Part shown: in pieces, positions 1 through 7,368 of the stretch
How positions within the stretch are numbered: position 1 is the stretch's first letter
Layout of the letters: each line of letters opens with the position of its first letter
Source: a virus
Virus record (IMG/VR): IMGVR_UViG_3300020442_000898
Coordinates: 1-23,004 of that record
DNA: 23,004 nucleotides
Strand: one strand, 5' to 3'
Notes under the pieces: generated by a model
What the model was told of the DNA's origin: nothing
The model's database searches: none
The model's input: the letters and a program-made list of their open reading frames with translations, nothing else
Position numbers and translations under genes: made by a program

Positions 1-2412
1 AAGTGGGATACTACTGCTACAGAGGTAACGGGCCCAACTGCTACTGTATACGCGTCTGTAGATAATCTTCCTACTTCGGGAAATATTACTGGTAGCCAAG
101 CGTTTGTAAGTGGTACAAACCGACTTTACATCTGGAATGGCTCCGGCTGGTACAATATTGCACTTATCAATAATACTCCTACGATTAGTGGGGCTTCCGC
201 TGCATATAGTCTTGCAATCGACGGTACAGCAACTACAGTAACTCTTACTGCAACAGACCCAGAAGGACTACCAATTACTTACAGTATTGCTTCTGATACC
301 TCTGGTAATACTGCGACTGTAACTCAAGGAACGGGCTCAAATACAAACGTATTTACGATCACTCCTTCGACAAACAGTGCTCACGCGGGAACTTTTAGTC
401 TTACATTCCGTGCAAGCGACGGCGTAAATCTAGCAACTGCTGTATCTTCCTTTACATTACAGTTTGCTGTAGTAAATCAAAAATATACGACTTCATTGAT
501 TACTTCAGTGGGGGCTAATAATGCTACAAATAGGACTTGGGATGATAAGTCTACTTCAGACCATACAATAACAACTTCGGGAACTTATGTTCATCAAACT
601 ACATTTAGTCCTTATCGACATGGTGGGTATTCAACTTACTTTGATGGAACAACAGGAACAAAACTAACTACTCCTGCACAATTCGATTTCAGTGGTTCAT
701 TTACAGCAGAGTTTTGGTTTCATACAGGAAATAGAATTGAAATAGGAACCGCAAAAGACGTAACTCCATCCGATCATGACTATTTCAGGTTAGGCACAAA
801 CGGTAATGGGTATGCATTCTTTCAGTGTAGATCAGATGCTGCAACTGTTACAACAGCCACAGGCTCTACACTTGTAAATGACAACGCCTGGCATCACATA
901 GCAGGTGTAAGAGATGCAAACGGCAATATGACATTATATGTAGACGGTGTAAGTGCTGCTACAGCAACTAATAGTGGAAATTTAGGAACCTCAGAAACTA
1001 TTACCCTAGGGGCTTTTGATTACGAGTCAACTGGTAATGATTCTTGGAGCACTGGCTACTTAAGAGATGTTAGAGTATCATCTAATGTTAGATACTCAGC
1101 AAATTTTACTGCACCTACCGAAGCTTTAACCTCTGATTCTGATACAACTCTGCTTACTTGCCATCTTCCATACATAGCAGACGGCTCAACGAATGGTCAT
1201 ACTATTACCGTAAATGGAAATACAAGCACACAACCTTTTGCACCCTATGATTCGCAAGAATACTCGGCAGCAGATCATAGTGGATCAGTAAGAATGGACG
1301 GTAGCGGAACTTCCTTAGGTATTAGTTCAAATGCAGATTTTGGGTTGGGAACAGGAGACTTTACAGTAGAATGGTGGTCTTATTTTAATACTATTTCTAA
1401 TTACCCCTATCCTTTTGATATGAGAGCAGCAGATACTGATTCCGGACTTAATATATATGTAAGAACTAATATATCAAATGTGGCAGGAGCATATGTTAAT
1501 GGAACACAGTTAATGTCTGGAACTCATAGTTTTGTGCCTAAACAATGGATTCACTATGCTGTTTGTAAAACAGGAGGGTATTTGAAAGGCTATTACAATG
1601 GTAAACAAGACTTTTCAATTGCAGATACACGGGATTATGGAAGCAGTAAGCCTTTAAAAATAGGCTCAGTTTGGAGTCAAAGTAACCATCATTATGACGG
1701 TAATCTTGCTGATTTTCGAGTAGTAAAGGGCACCGCAGTTTACACTGGTGAATTTACTCCACCAACCGAACCTTTGACAGCAATCACAAATACAAAAGTA
1801 CTTATACAAAGTACAGATGCAGGAATTATTGATAAGTCACAGTCTCTAAAGAGGATGCTTCTAACTGGGGATACTAAATCATCTACAACTCAGAGTAAAT
1901 ATTTAACTTCATCGATGTATTTTGACGGCTCGGGTGATTATATAGAAGTACCTCATGATCCTGTGCTCACTTTAACAAAAGACTTTACAATCGAATGTTG
2001 GGCATATTTTAGTGCTCTTTCCTCAAATAGAGTAGTCATAGAAAAGTATGACAATACTAGTGCTGCGAGCTGGGAGCTTTATTGGAGAGCATCAGGAAGT
2101 TCAATAGCTTTTTGGGCTGATTCAAGTGCGATATTACAAGACCCTAGTTCTTCAACTATTACTACGGGTCAATGGTATCATATCGCAGTTTCAAGAACAG
2201 GATCTGCTGTAAAATTATTTATAGATGGTACAGAAGTAGACTCGGCTACAACCAGCACTGCATTTACTTCAACAGTTGCTATGCAAATTGGAAGGCAGAG
2301 AATAAATAATACTAATTACTTTAATGGATATTTAAGCGATGTACGAATAACAAATGGATTGGGCAGATACACTTCAAACTTCACGCCACCGGCAGCAGCT
2401 TTAAAAGGATGA
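1..2412 (+). CDS. Tail fibre/adhesin with cadherin-like and three LamG domains (5' end missing)
   Basis: The frame is open from base 1, so 803 residues of a longer protein are visible; a TTG at 496 is only an internal codon. First comes a short module ending RLYIWNGSGWYNIA (bases about 60-165), typical of phage tail proteins. A cadherin/Ig-like domain follows (about 175-470; ATDPEG, then FRASDG). Three concanavalin-A-like LamG domains follow at about 620-1130, 1280-1775 and 1905-2400. Each starts near a Y/V-x-x-DG motif, has a central W-H/Y-H/Y-x-A strand (AWHHIAGVR, QWIHYAVCK, QWYHIAVSR) and ends in DVR/DFR...Y(S/T)xxFT-P...AL. LamG folds usually bind carbohydrate, so host surface recognition is likely. 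The protein is rich in Thr, Ser and Asn with little Cys, as expected for an extended fibre. Domain assignment is firm; the exact virion position is inferred. Confidence 0.85.
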   Translation, partial: KWDTTATEVTGPTATVYASVDNLPTSGNITGSQAFVSGTNRLYIWNGSGWYNIALINNTPTISGASAAYSLAIDGTATTVTLTATDPEGLPITYSIASDTSGNTATVTQGTGSNTNVFTITPSTNSAHAGTFSLTFRASDGVNLATAVSSFTLQFAVVNQKYTTSLITSVGANNATNRTWDDKSTSDHTITTSGTYVHQTTFSPYRHGGYSTYFDGTTGTKLTTPAQFDFSGSFTAEFWFHTGNRIEIGTAKDVTPSDHDYFRLGTNGNGYAFFQCRSDAATVTTATGSTLVNDNAWHHIAGVRDANGNMTLYVDGVSAATATNSGNLGTSETITLGAFDYESTGNDSWSTGYLRDVRVSSNVRYSANFTAPTEALTSDSDTTLLTCHLPYIADGSTNGHTITVNGNTSTQPFAPYDSQEYSAADHSGSVRMDGSGTSLGISSNADFGLGTGDFTVEWWSYFNTISNYPYPFDMRAADTDSGLNIYVRTNISNVAGAYVNGTQLMSGTHSFVPKQWIHYAVCKTGGYLKGYYNGKQDFSIADTRDYGSSKPLKIGSVWSQSNHHYDGNLADFRVVKGTAVYTGEFTPPTEPLTAITNTKVLIQSTDAGIIDKSQSLKRMLLTGDTKSSTTQSKYLTSSMYFDGSGDYIEVPHDPVLTLTKDFTIECWAYFSALSSNRVVIEKYDNTSAASWELYWRASGSSIAFWADSSAILQDPSSSTITTGQWYHIAVSRTGSAVKLFIDGTEVDSATTSTAFTSTVAMQIGRQRINNTNYFNGYLSDVRITNGLGRYTSNFTPPAAALKG

Positions 2413-2588
2413 AGATACAAGTTCCTTTCAATTACAATGATGAGTTGCGCAAAGCAATAAATTATTACTTAGAAAGGCCCGGGCTTGCCACTCGTCAAGA
2501 GATGCGAAGTTGGTTTTATAAATATGGTATCTCCCGAGACGTAGAAATACTTTCCTACTATAGAGGTACAACGAAAAAAGGGGCTTAG
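2409..2588 (+). CDS. Small basic protein downstream of the tail fibre
   Basis: A 59-residue frame starting ATG at 2409 overlaps the fibre stop codon (ATGA), which suggests translational coupling. There is little room for a Shine-Dalgarno: the AAAAGG just upstream abuts the ATG. The protein begins MKIQVPFNYNDELRKAI, is rich in Lys, Arg and Tyr, and has no membrane segment or known motif. Its TAG stop lies in the loop of the terminator hairpin at 2576-2598, so it is the last gene of the plus-strand transcript. I do not recognise a function. Support comes from the overlap, the tight fit to the terminator and the lack of any other gene here. Confidence 0.6.
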   Translation: MKIQVPFNYNDELRKAINYYLERPGLATRQEMRSWFYKYGISRDVEILSYYRGTTKKGA

Positions 2589-2598
2589 TGCCCCTTTT
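2576..2598. terminator. Bidirectional intrinsic terminator between converging transcripts
   Basis: AAAAGGGGC (2576-2584) pairs perfectly with GCCCCTTTT (2590-2598) around a 5-nt loop. Read on the minus strand the stem is followed by a run of six T (2579-2574); on the plus strand the run is TTTT-CT. It ends both the structural transcript and the long replication transcript. The loop contains the TAG of the plus gene (2586-2588) and the TAA of the minus gene (2587-2585). Confidence 0.88.
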
Positions 2599-2827
2599 CT
2601 ATTTCTTCTTGAAGTGCTATACTAAATCCTTTTATTGCCATTTCGAGACGTTGAACTTTTAAATGTTCTTGCTCTAATTGCTGTTGCAAATCTTGAATTT
2701 GTGCTAAATACATGATTCCGAGTTCAGATAAATTAGGCTCAGAAGAAGATTCTTCTTCCTCTTGATTATCTAATGAATCCTCCCATCCTGCTTCATCAGC
2801 AAGAGGAATATCAATTTCTTTAGCCAT
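2585..2827 (-). CDS. Small acidic coiled-coil protein, paralogue of its upstream neighbour
   Basis: 80 residues. The N-terminal half is very acidic (EEEESSSEP at about 23-31), and residues about 40-78 form a heptad-like coiled coil (QIQDLQQQLEQEHLKVQRLE). The helical part aligns without gaps to residues 31-68 of the protein encoded just upstream, sharing Y-x-x-QIQ, RL, GF and L-x-x-EI. The start overlaps the upstream stop by one base (TAATG), with AGAGGA about 10 nt before the ATG. It is the last gene of the minus-strand transcript. Function is unknown. The helical pattern resembles small marine-phage proteins of the DUF6447 type, a tentative match from memory. Confidence 0.75.
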   Translation of the reverse strand: MAKEIDIPLADEAGWEDSLDNQEEEESSSEPNLSELGIMYLAQIQDLQQQLEQEHLKVQRLEMAIKGFSIALQEEIEKGH

Positions 2828-3093
2828 TAAAAATGTTCCTCTGAGCCATTAGCTTCTTCAGCTTCTGGTGTCTCTTCAGCTTCTTGGGCAATTTCTACTC
2901 GAAGCATATTGATAAACCCTGCTCTAGAAACATTAAGTCTTTCTAGCGCATATTGAGCGTCATTTACATCTTTATTCAAAATTTGAATTTGAGTAGTATA
3001 GTACTGTCCTTTTTCCGACAGTTCTTCAATAATATACTTTTCTCCGTCCAAAGTAATTGCAGGACGGGGATCAGTTTCTTCAACTTCAGTCAT
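2827..3093 (-). CDS. Small coiled-coil phage protein (DUF6447-like)
   Basis: 88 residues. An N-terminal strand-like segment (PAITLDGEKYIIEELSEKG, residues 10-28) leads into a helical segment (about 31-68) and an acidic tail rich in Glu. The arrangement 'I-x-LDG-x-x-Y-x-x-E-x-LSE' plus a coiled coil is what I recall for DUF6447-type phage proteins. No enzymatic motif is visible. AGGA lies 7 nt before the ATG, and the gene follows nrdB by 8 bases, so it belongs to the same transcript. The next gene is a diverged copy of its helical half. A structural or adaptor role is possible but not shown. Confidence 0.72.
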   Translation of the reverse strand: MTEVEETDPRPAITLDGEKYIIEELSEKGQYYTTQIQILNKDVNDAQYALERLNVSRAGFINMLRVEIAQEAEETPEAEEANGSEEHF

Positions 3094-3101
3094 AATAAAT
3101 C

Positions 3102-4061
3102 CTATTTAAATATGTCTTGCCAATTACCTGTAGTACTCGCCCGAGCATACTCTGTGGCACGATTTTCAAAAAAGTTAGTGTGCTCTACCCCATTCAACAT
3201 ATAGTCGAGCCAAGGCAAAGGATTATCTTCACTTCCAAAAATCTTTTTCATACCTAGTCCAAGAAGCCTTCTATCCGCAATATATCGAATATACTCTTTC
3301 ACTTCTTCAGGAGTAAGATCAGGAATAGAAGCACCTTGGAAACATAAATCAATAAATGCATCTTCTAGTTCAACAGTACGTTCTGCTGCACAATAGATTT
3401 CATATTTAAGATCGTCATTCCAAAGTTCTGGATGTTCTTGAATAAATGTACGGAAAAGTTGAGACATTCCTTCTACATGAAGAGTTTCATCTCGCACAGA
3501 CCAAGTTACAATTTGGCCCATTCCTTTCATAAGATTGTGTCTTGGGAAGTTTAACAAAATAGCAAAAGAACTAAACAGCTGTACTCCTTCTGTAAATCCA
3601 GAATAAATTGCCATTGTTTTCGCTATATTCATAGGAGTATCCATACCAAAATTAGAAAGATACTCATGTTTGTCCATCATTTCTTTATGCTCAAAGAATT
3701 TCTGGTATTCATCATCACCAAATCCAAGCGTTTCTAGTAACAAAGAATAAGCTTCTTGATGCACTGCTTCCATTGCTGCAAAAGCAGATAACATCATTCT
3801 TACTTCAGGCTGTTTAAATGTTGGTAGATAATGCTTAGCATACCCACAACAAACATCTACATCAGCTTGTGTAAAAAATCTAAAAATTTGATTGATAAGA
3901 CGACGATTCTCAGGAGTCAACTTATCTCGATAATCTCGAAGATCATCAGCAAGATTGACTTCATCAGGAAGCCAATGCATATGCTGTTGAGTTTTATAGT
4001 GTTCATAAGCCCAAGGATAGTTAAAGGGCTTGTAGTACTCTCTCTCATGTAATAAATTCAT
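3102..4061 (-). CDS. nrdB: Ribonucleotide reductase class Ia, small (beta) subunit
   Basis: 319 residues, a full ferritin-like radical subunit of phage size. The diiron ligands of the family can be placed: D67, E98 and H101 (in MEAVHQEAY), E158 (GFTEG), E192 and H195 (DETLH). The radical tyrosine is Y105, four residues after the first ligand His as in E. coli (H118/Y122), so this is a tyrosyl-radical enzyme. Distances between ligands (31 and 34 residues) match E. coli. The C-terminal tail (ending WQDIFK) is the usual docking peptide for the large subunit. The start lies 3 bases after the nrdA stop, with AAGGG 6 nt upstream overlapping that stop, so the two subunits are probably translated together. 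It generates the radical that lets NrdA reduce NDPs to dNDPs. Confidence 0.96.
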   Translation of the reverse strand: MNLLHEREYYKPFNYPWAYEHYKTQQHMHWLPDEVNLADDLRDYRDKLTPENRRLINQIFRFFTQADVDVCCGYAKHYLPTFKQPEVRMMLSAFAAMEAVHQEAYSLLLETLGFGDDEYQKFFEHKEMMDKHEYLSNFGMDTPMNIAKTMAIYSGFTEGVQLFSSFAILLNFPRHNLMKGMGQIVTWSVRDETLHVEGMSQLFRTFIQEHPELWNDDLKYEIYCAAERTVELEDAFIDLCFQGASIPDLTPEEVKEYIRYIADRRLLGLGMKKIFGSEDNPLPWLDYMLNGVEHTNFFENRATEYARASTTGNWQDIFK

Positions 4062-4064
4062 TTT

Positions 4065-5846
4065 TTACCCTTCACACGCTAAACACGCGCCTTCGTCAAT
4101 GCTATCAAATATGTATTGACGTAATGCTTCATCAGATACTTTCTCAGCTCTCTTATATGCTTCACTACGAAGATAGTAGAGAGTTTTTACTTTTTTCTTC
4201 CATGCCATCATATGTATACCATGCAATTCTTGCTTAGAGACATTAGCAGGGAAAAATACATTTAGAGATTGACTTTGACAGATATATTGTTGTCTATCGG
4301 CCGCAAGATCGATAACCCATCTTTGGTCAATCTCAACGGCTGTTTTAAATACATCTTTTGTCCAATCGTCCAAAAATTCCAAATGCTGTACTGAGCCGCC
4401 GTTTGTAATAATTCCTTTCCATACTTCATCAGTATCTTCTCCTAATTCTTGAAGAATATGTTCTAAATATTCGTTCTTTTGTAGACTGGATCCGGATTTA
4501 GTTTTTTGAGTAAACGCATTAGCACGGTAAGGCTCGATACTAGGACTAGTGTTGCCGCAAATAATACTAGAGCTAGCATTAGGAGCAACAGCGAGCAGAT
4601 GAACGTTACGGATTCCATAACCCAATGCATCAGGAGCTTCACCGCGTTCATTAGCCAATTCACGAGTTGCACGTTCTGCCTCCGATTTTATATGCTTAAA
4701 CATTCTCATGTTTGCACTCTTTGCCATTATACCTTCAAATGGCTGATTGTGTCTTTGTAGATAAGCGTGAAAGCCCATTGCACCAAGACCAATACTTCTT
4801 TCCTGCATAGCACTATATGCAGCTCTCCATAGCTCTCGAGGAGCGTTATCAATAAAATATGTTAGTACGTTGTCTAGCATTGCAATAAGATCAGGAATAA
4901 AAAGAGGGTCGTGTTGCCACTCATCAAATTCCTCTAAATTTACACTAGACAAACAACATACTGCGGTACGATCTTCATCTGTAGCAAGAGTAATTTCGCT
5001 ACACAAGTTTGAGTGATTTACTTGCAGTCCTTTTTCTTTTTGACACGCAGGTAAAGCATCCTGGACTGTATCACCAAACATGATGTATGGTTCACCAGTT
5101 TCTACACGATTCTGAATAAGTTTTACCCAAAGTGTTTTTGCTGATACAGTTTTTACAACTCTGCCAGAATGTGGGTCTTTTAATTCCCAACTATCATCAA
5201 ATCCTTCTTCTCTAGTGGCTCCTTCTATAAGGGCCATAAACTTATCTGGAACAACCACTCCGTGATGAAGATTAGTAGACTTGCGGTTAATATCGCCTCC
5301 AGTAGGTTTGCGTACATCTAAAAATTCCTCAATTTCGGGATGAGACATATCGAGGTATGCTGCATAGCTACCCCGTCGAGTGACGCCTTGAGAAAAAGCG
5401 AGCATCTCAGCGTCTACAACTTTCATAAAAGGAATTACTCCAGTACTCTCAGAGCCATTAGAAGTTTTACTTCCTACACTACGAATACTATTCCAGCATC
5501 CACCTACACCGCCACCAACACTACTAAGAAAAGCATTCTCTGTATAGTGATTAGTAATTCCTTCCCTGCTATCTTCTACATAGTTTAAAAAACAACTAAT
5601 TGGAAGCCCTCTGCTAGTGCCTCCATTTGATAGTACAGGAGTGCTAAACATAAACCAAAGTTTACTAGCATAGTCATACAATCGTTGTGCATGTGCTTCA
5701 TCATTTGCAAAAGCTCCTGCTGCACGTGCAAACGCATCTTGAGGAGAAAGTTCTCCATCAATCATGTATCTATCTTCCAAAGTCTTTTTACTAAACTCGG
5801 ATAGATAAGCGTCTCGATTGTAATCGACAACTACATTAAAGCCCAT
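4065..5846 (-). CDS. nrdA: Ribonucleotide reductase class Ia, large (alpha) subunit
   Basis: 593 residues, much shorter than E. coli NrdA (761). It begins near the ten-stranded barrel and lacks an N-terminal ATP-cone, so allosteric activity control through that domain should be absent. Catalytic residues are visible: C85 (PISCFLN) and C297 (CCLSSVNL) as the redox pair, and N280-L-C282-S-E284 as the active-site asparagine, thiyl cysteine and glutamate. The radical-transfer tyrosines are in TLYYLRS, and the C-terminal shuttle pair is C588/C591 (GACLACEG). No glutaredoxin or thioredoxin gene lies in the window. The start overlaps the flap endonuclease stop by 11 bases; GGGAG lies about 10 nt before the ATG. 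It converts host ribonucleotides to deoxyribonucleotides for phage replication. Confidence 0.96.
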   Translation of the reverse strand: MGFNVVVDYNRDAYLSEFSKKTLEDRYMIDGELSPQDAFARAAGAFANDEAHAQRLYDYASKLWFMFSTPVLSNGGTSRGLPISCFLNYVEDSREGITNHYTENAFLSSVGGGVGGCWNSIRSVGSKTSNGSESTGVIPFMKVVDAEMLAFSQGVTRRGSYAAYLDMSHPEIEEFLDVRKPTGGDINRKSTNLHHGVVVPDKFMALIEGATREEGFDDSWELKDPHSGRVVKTVSAKTLWVKLIQNRVETGEPYIMFGDTVQDALPACQKEKGLQVNHSNLCSEITLATDEDRTAVCCLSSVNLEEFDEWQHDPLFIPDLIAMLDNVLTYFIDNAPRELWRAAYSAMQERSIGLGAMGFHAYLQRHNQPFEGIMAKSANMRMFKHIKSEAERATRELANERGEAPDALGYGIRNVHLLAVAPNASSSIICGNTSPSIEPYRANAFTQKTKSGSSLQKNEYLEHILQELGEDTDEVWKGIITNGGSVQHLEFLDDWTKDVFKTAVEIDQRWVIDLAADRQQYICQSQSLNVFFPANVSKQELHGIHMMAWKKKVKTLYYLRSEAYKRAEKVSDEALRQYIFDSIDEGACLACEG

Positions 5847-6684
5847 CTAACATTCTCCCTCGTATATCCTTAAAATTTGTCACACCTAGTGCATCATCAC
5901 AGTAAGTTAATAAGTCCATCAACTCATAGTTTTTAAGAATCTGCTCTGGATTTTCATTCAATCCTTGTATAAATTTATATTTACTATCTATCGGTACAGC
6001 TTCATAAATATCATAGGCACTACCATATGCTTTTACAAGGCTTACCGCACGTTTTGGACCAATGCCAGGGAATCCAGCTACATTATCACCTTTATCTCCC
6101 ATTAGACATTTAACAGAGATATACTCTTCGGGGGTGCAGTCATAGTGAGTGTTCCAATTTTCTAGCGTGACTTCCTTCCTCGTCACATAAGAAAATCTAC
6201 TCACACCTTCTTGCACTAATAAATCCCAGTCTCGGTCACTTGATATAAGCCAAATATCTCCTAATTGATACTTATCCTTATACTTTACTAGGTGCCCGGC
6301 AATATCATCCGCTTCTACACCCTTATATCGAAGAACTGTATACCCACTCTCATCCATTACTTCAAGACTGGCTTCAAACTCTTCAAAAAACTCTTCAAAT
6401 GCTATTCGTTCTTCTTCCGTTTGTTCTGCAAATTTTTCTTTTCTATTTTGTTTGTAGTCTTTACTAATTATCTTTCGATAAGAAGAAGAGCCCCAATCTG
6501 CAGCAATAATTATTCTATCTATATTATATGACTTTGCTAAACTTTGAACAGTGCTTTCAAACTCGTAACGAAAGTCTGATCTTCCTTGGTGCTTCCATCG
6601 AAAAGCCAAGTTTAAAGCGTCAACAATTAGAGTAGAGTATGGAGAATCTTCATCAAATAGCTTATCTTCAAAACTAAATGCCAT
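5836..6684 (-). CDS. 5'-3' exonuclease / flap endonuclease (T5 D15-like)
   Basis: 282 residues with the FEN-family metal centres in order: D22 (LIVDALN), D63 (AADWGSSSYRK), the cluster E124-A-D126-D127 (GVEADDIAG), D150/D152 (SSDRDWD) and D197/D200 (MGDKGDN). The helix-hairpin-helix GFPGIGPKRA (204-213) follows. K75 and the basic stretch after Y69-R70 (DYKQNRK) correspond to the helical arch that threads the 5' flap. It removes RNA primers and 5' flaps during replication. CGGAG lies 8 nt before the ATG, and the ATG overlaps the stop of the upstream nuclease gene by one base. The gene order nuclease-FEN is that of T5 D14-D15. A standalone FEN fits the family A polymerase here, which carries only a 3'-5' exonuclease. 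Confidence 0.95.
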   Translation of the reverse strand: MAFSFEDKLFDEDSPYSTLIVDALNLAFRWKHQGRSDFRYEFESTVQSLAKSYNIDRIIIAADWGSSSYRKIISKDYKQNRKEKFAEQTEEERIAFEEFFEEFEASLEVMDESGYTVLRYKGVEADDIAGHLVKYKDKYQLGDIWLISSDRDWDLLVQEGVSRFSYVTRKEVTLENWNTHYDCTPEEYISVKCLMGDKGDNVAGFPGIGPKRAVSLVKAYGSAYDIYEAVPIDSKYKFIQGLNENPEQILKNYELMDLLTYCDDALGVTNFKDIRGRMLDGL

Positions 6685-7121
6685 TATAAAAACTCCGGAT
6701 TTTCATTTTTTAACCACTCATCTGCAACCATTACATAACATCCTAAAAAATTTATATTGATCCACAAAGAAAAGTTTTTAGGCTTATCTGCTGTAACTAC
6801 AAAAATAGGGGATCTATTGTATTTAAAGAAAAGCAGGGCTTCTTGGTTTCCCTGAGCCGCTTGTATCTTTAACTTAGTCCACCAGCGAATAAGATTATTA
6901 GTTTTTGGAGCAGTAAAAATTTTATCAGTAAGAGGAGAATCTGCGTAATTTTTTACTTCTATACAATATTTATTTTTTTCGTGCGGTATATATAAATCTC
7001 CCTTTAGATACTCCAAAGCTCCAGAATTAGGAACTCTTTCAAACTGCAAATTTGTATACTCACGCAATAAATCTCTGACTAAATATTCTCCTCTTGCTCC
7101 TTTTGCTCTACTGTCCACCAT
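6684..7121 (-). CDS. PD-(D/E)XK nuclease, Holliday-junction resolvase-like (T5 D14-like)
   Basis: 145 residues. The restriction-endonuclease-fold core is readable: E12 in GARGEYLVRDLL, the motif RVPNSGA then KGDL with D42, and IEVKNY with E55 and K57. This order (E, GD, E-x-K) is that of archaeal Hjc, RecU and phage resolvase-like nucleases, which cut branched DNA. The position between SbcCD and flap endonuclease corresponds to D14 in T5. It probably resolves recombination or replication intermediates; whether it cuts four-way junctions is inferred. It overlaps the upstream small gene by 14 bases. Its own Shine-Dalgarno (AGAAG) is weak, so translational coupling is likely. Confidence 0.8.
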   Translation of the reverse strand: MVDSRAKGARGEYLVRDLLREYTNLQFERVPNSGALEYLKGDLYIPHEKNKYCIEVKNYADSPLTDKIFTAPKTNNLIRWWTKLKIQAAQGNQEALLFFKYNRSPIFVVTADKPKNFSLWININFLGCYVMVADEWLKNENPEFL

Positions 7122-7317
7122 GGCTGAATTCTTCTAGTACTTTAAACTTTTCTTGTGCTTCTGCCAGTTTTCCAACTTGTGAGTCAATTGCGTCGATTAT
7201 TTCTGGGTGCTCTCCAATACCAACTGGGCTTGCCAGATAAATCTCTATATTTGCCTCCGCTTCTTTCATCTCCCCGAAGTACTTCGCTTTCAGTGCTTCG
7301 ATCACCATTTCCCTCAT
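7108..7317 (-). CDS. Conserved small phage protein, unknown function
   Basis: 69 residues, beginning MREMVIEALKAKYFGEM. A helical, Glu/Lys-rich protein with a central YLASPVGIGEHPEIIDAI segment. The 'YL-x-x-P-x-GIGEHP' pattern is one I recall from short proteins of marine T4-like and other phages, with no known role. The start at 7317 is preferred over the ATG at 7323: AGGAGG at 7329-7324 sits six bases before 7317 but directly abuts 7323. No catalytic motif or membrane segment is present. It lies between the SbcC and resolvase-like genes in one transcript. Confidence 0.75.
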   Translation of the reverse strand: MREMVIEALKAKYFGEMKEAEANIEIYLASPVGIGEHPEIIDAIDSQVGKLAEAQEKFKVLEEFSHGGQ

Positions 7318-7323
7318 TTTCAT

Positions 7324-7329
7324 CCTCCT
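7324..7329 (-). promoter_or_regulatory. Strong Shine-Dalgarno that decides a start
   Basis: A full AGGAGG six bases before the ATG at 7317. The upstream in-frame ATG at 7323 touches the AGGAGG and cannot use it. This is the strongest ribosome-binding site within this part of the transcript. Confidence 0.75.
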
Positions 7330-7368
7330 GTATTAACCATTGTTGCCTTCTACCAGACGCTAGTCTGT

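Noticed and set aside
496-2412. TTG at 496 as the start of the tail protein
   Set aside because: The same frame is open to base 1 and encodes a cadherin-like domain upstream, so the gene simply begins outside the window.
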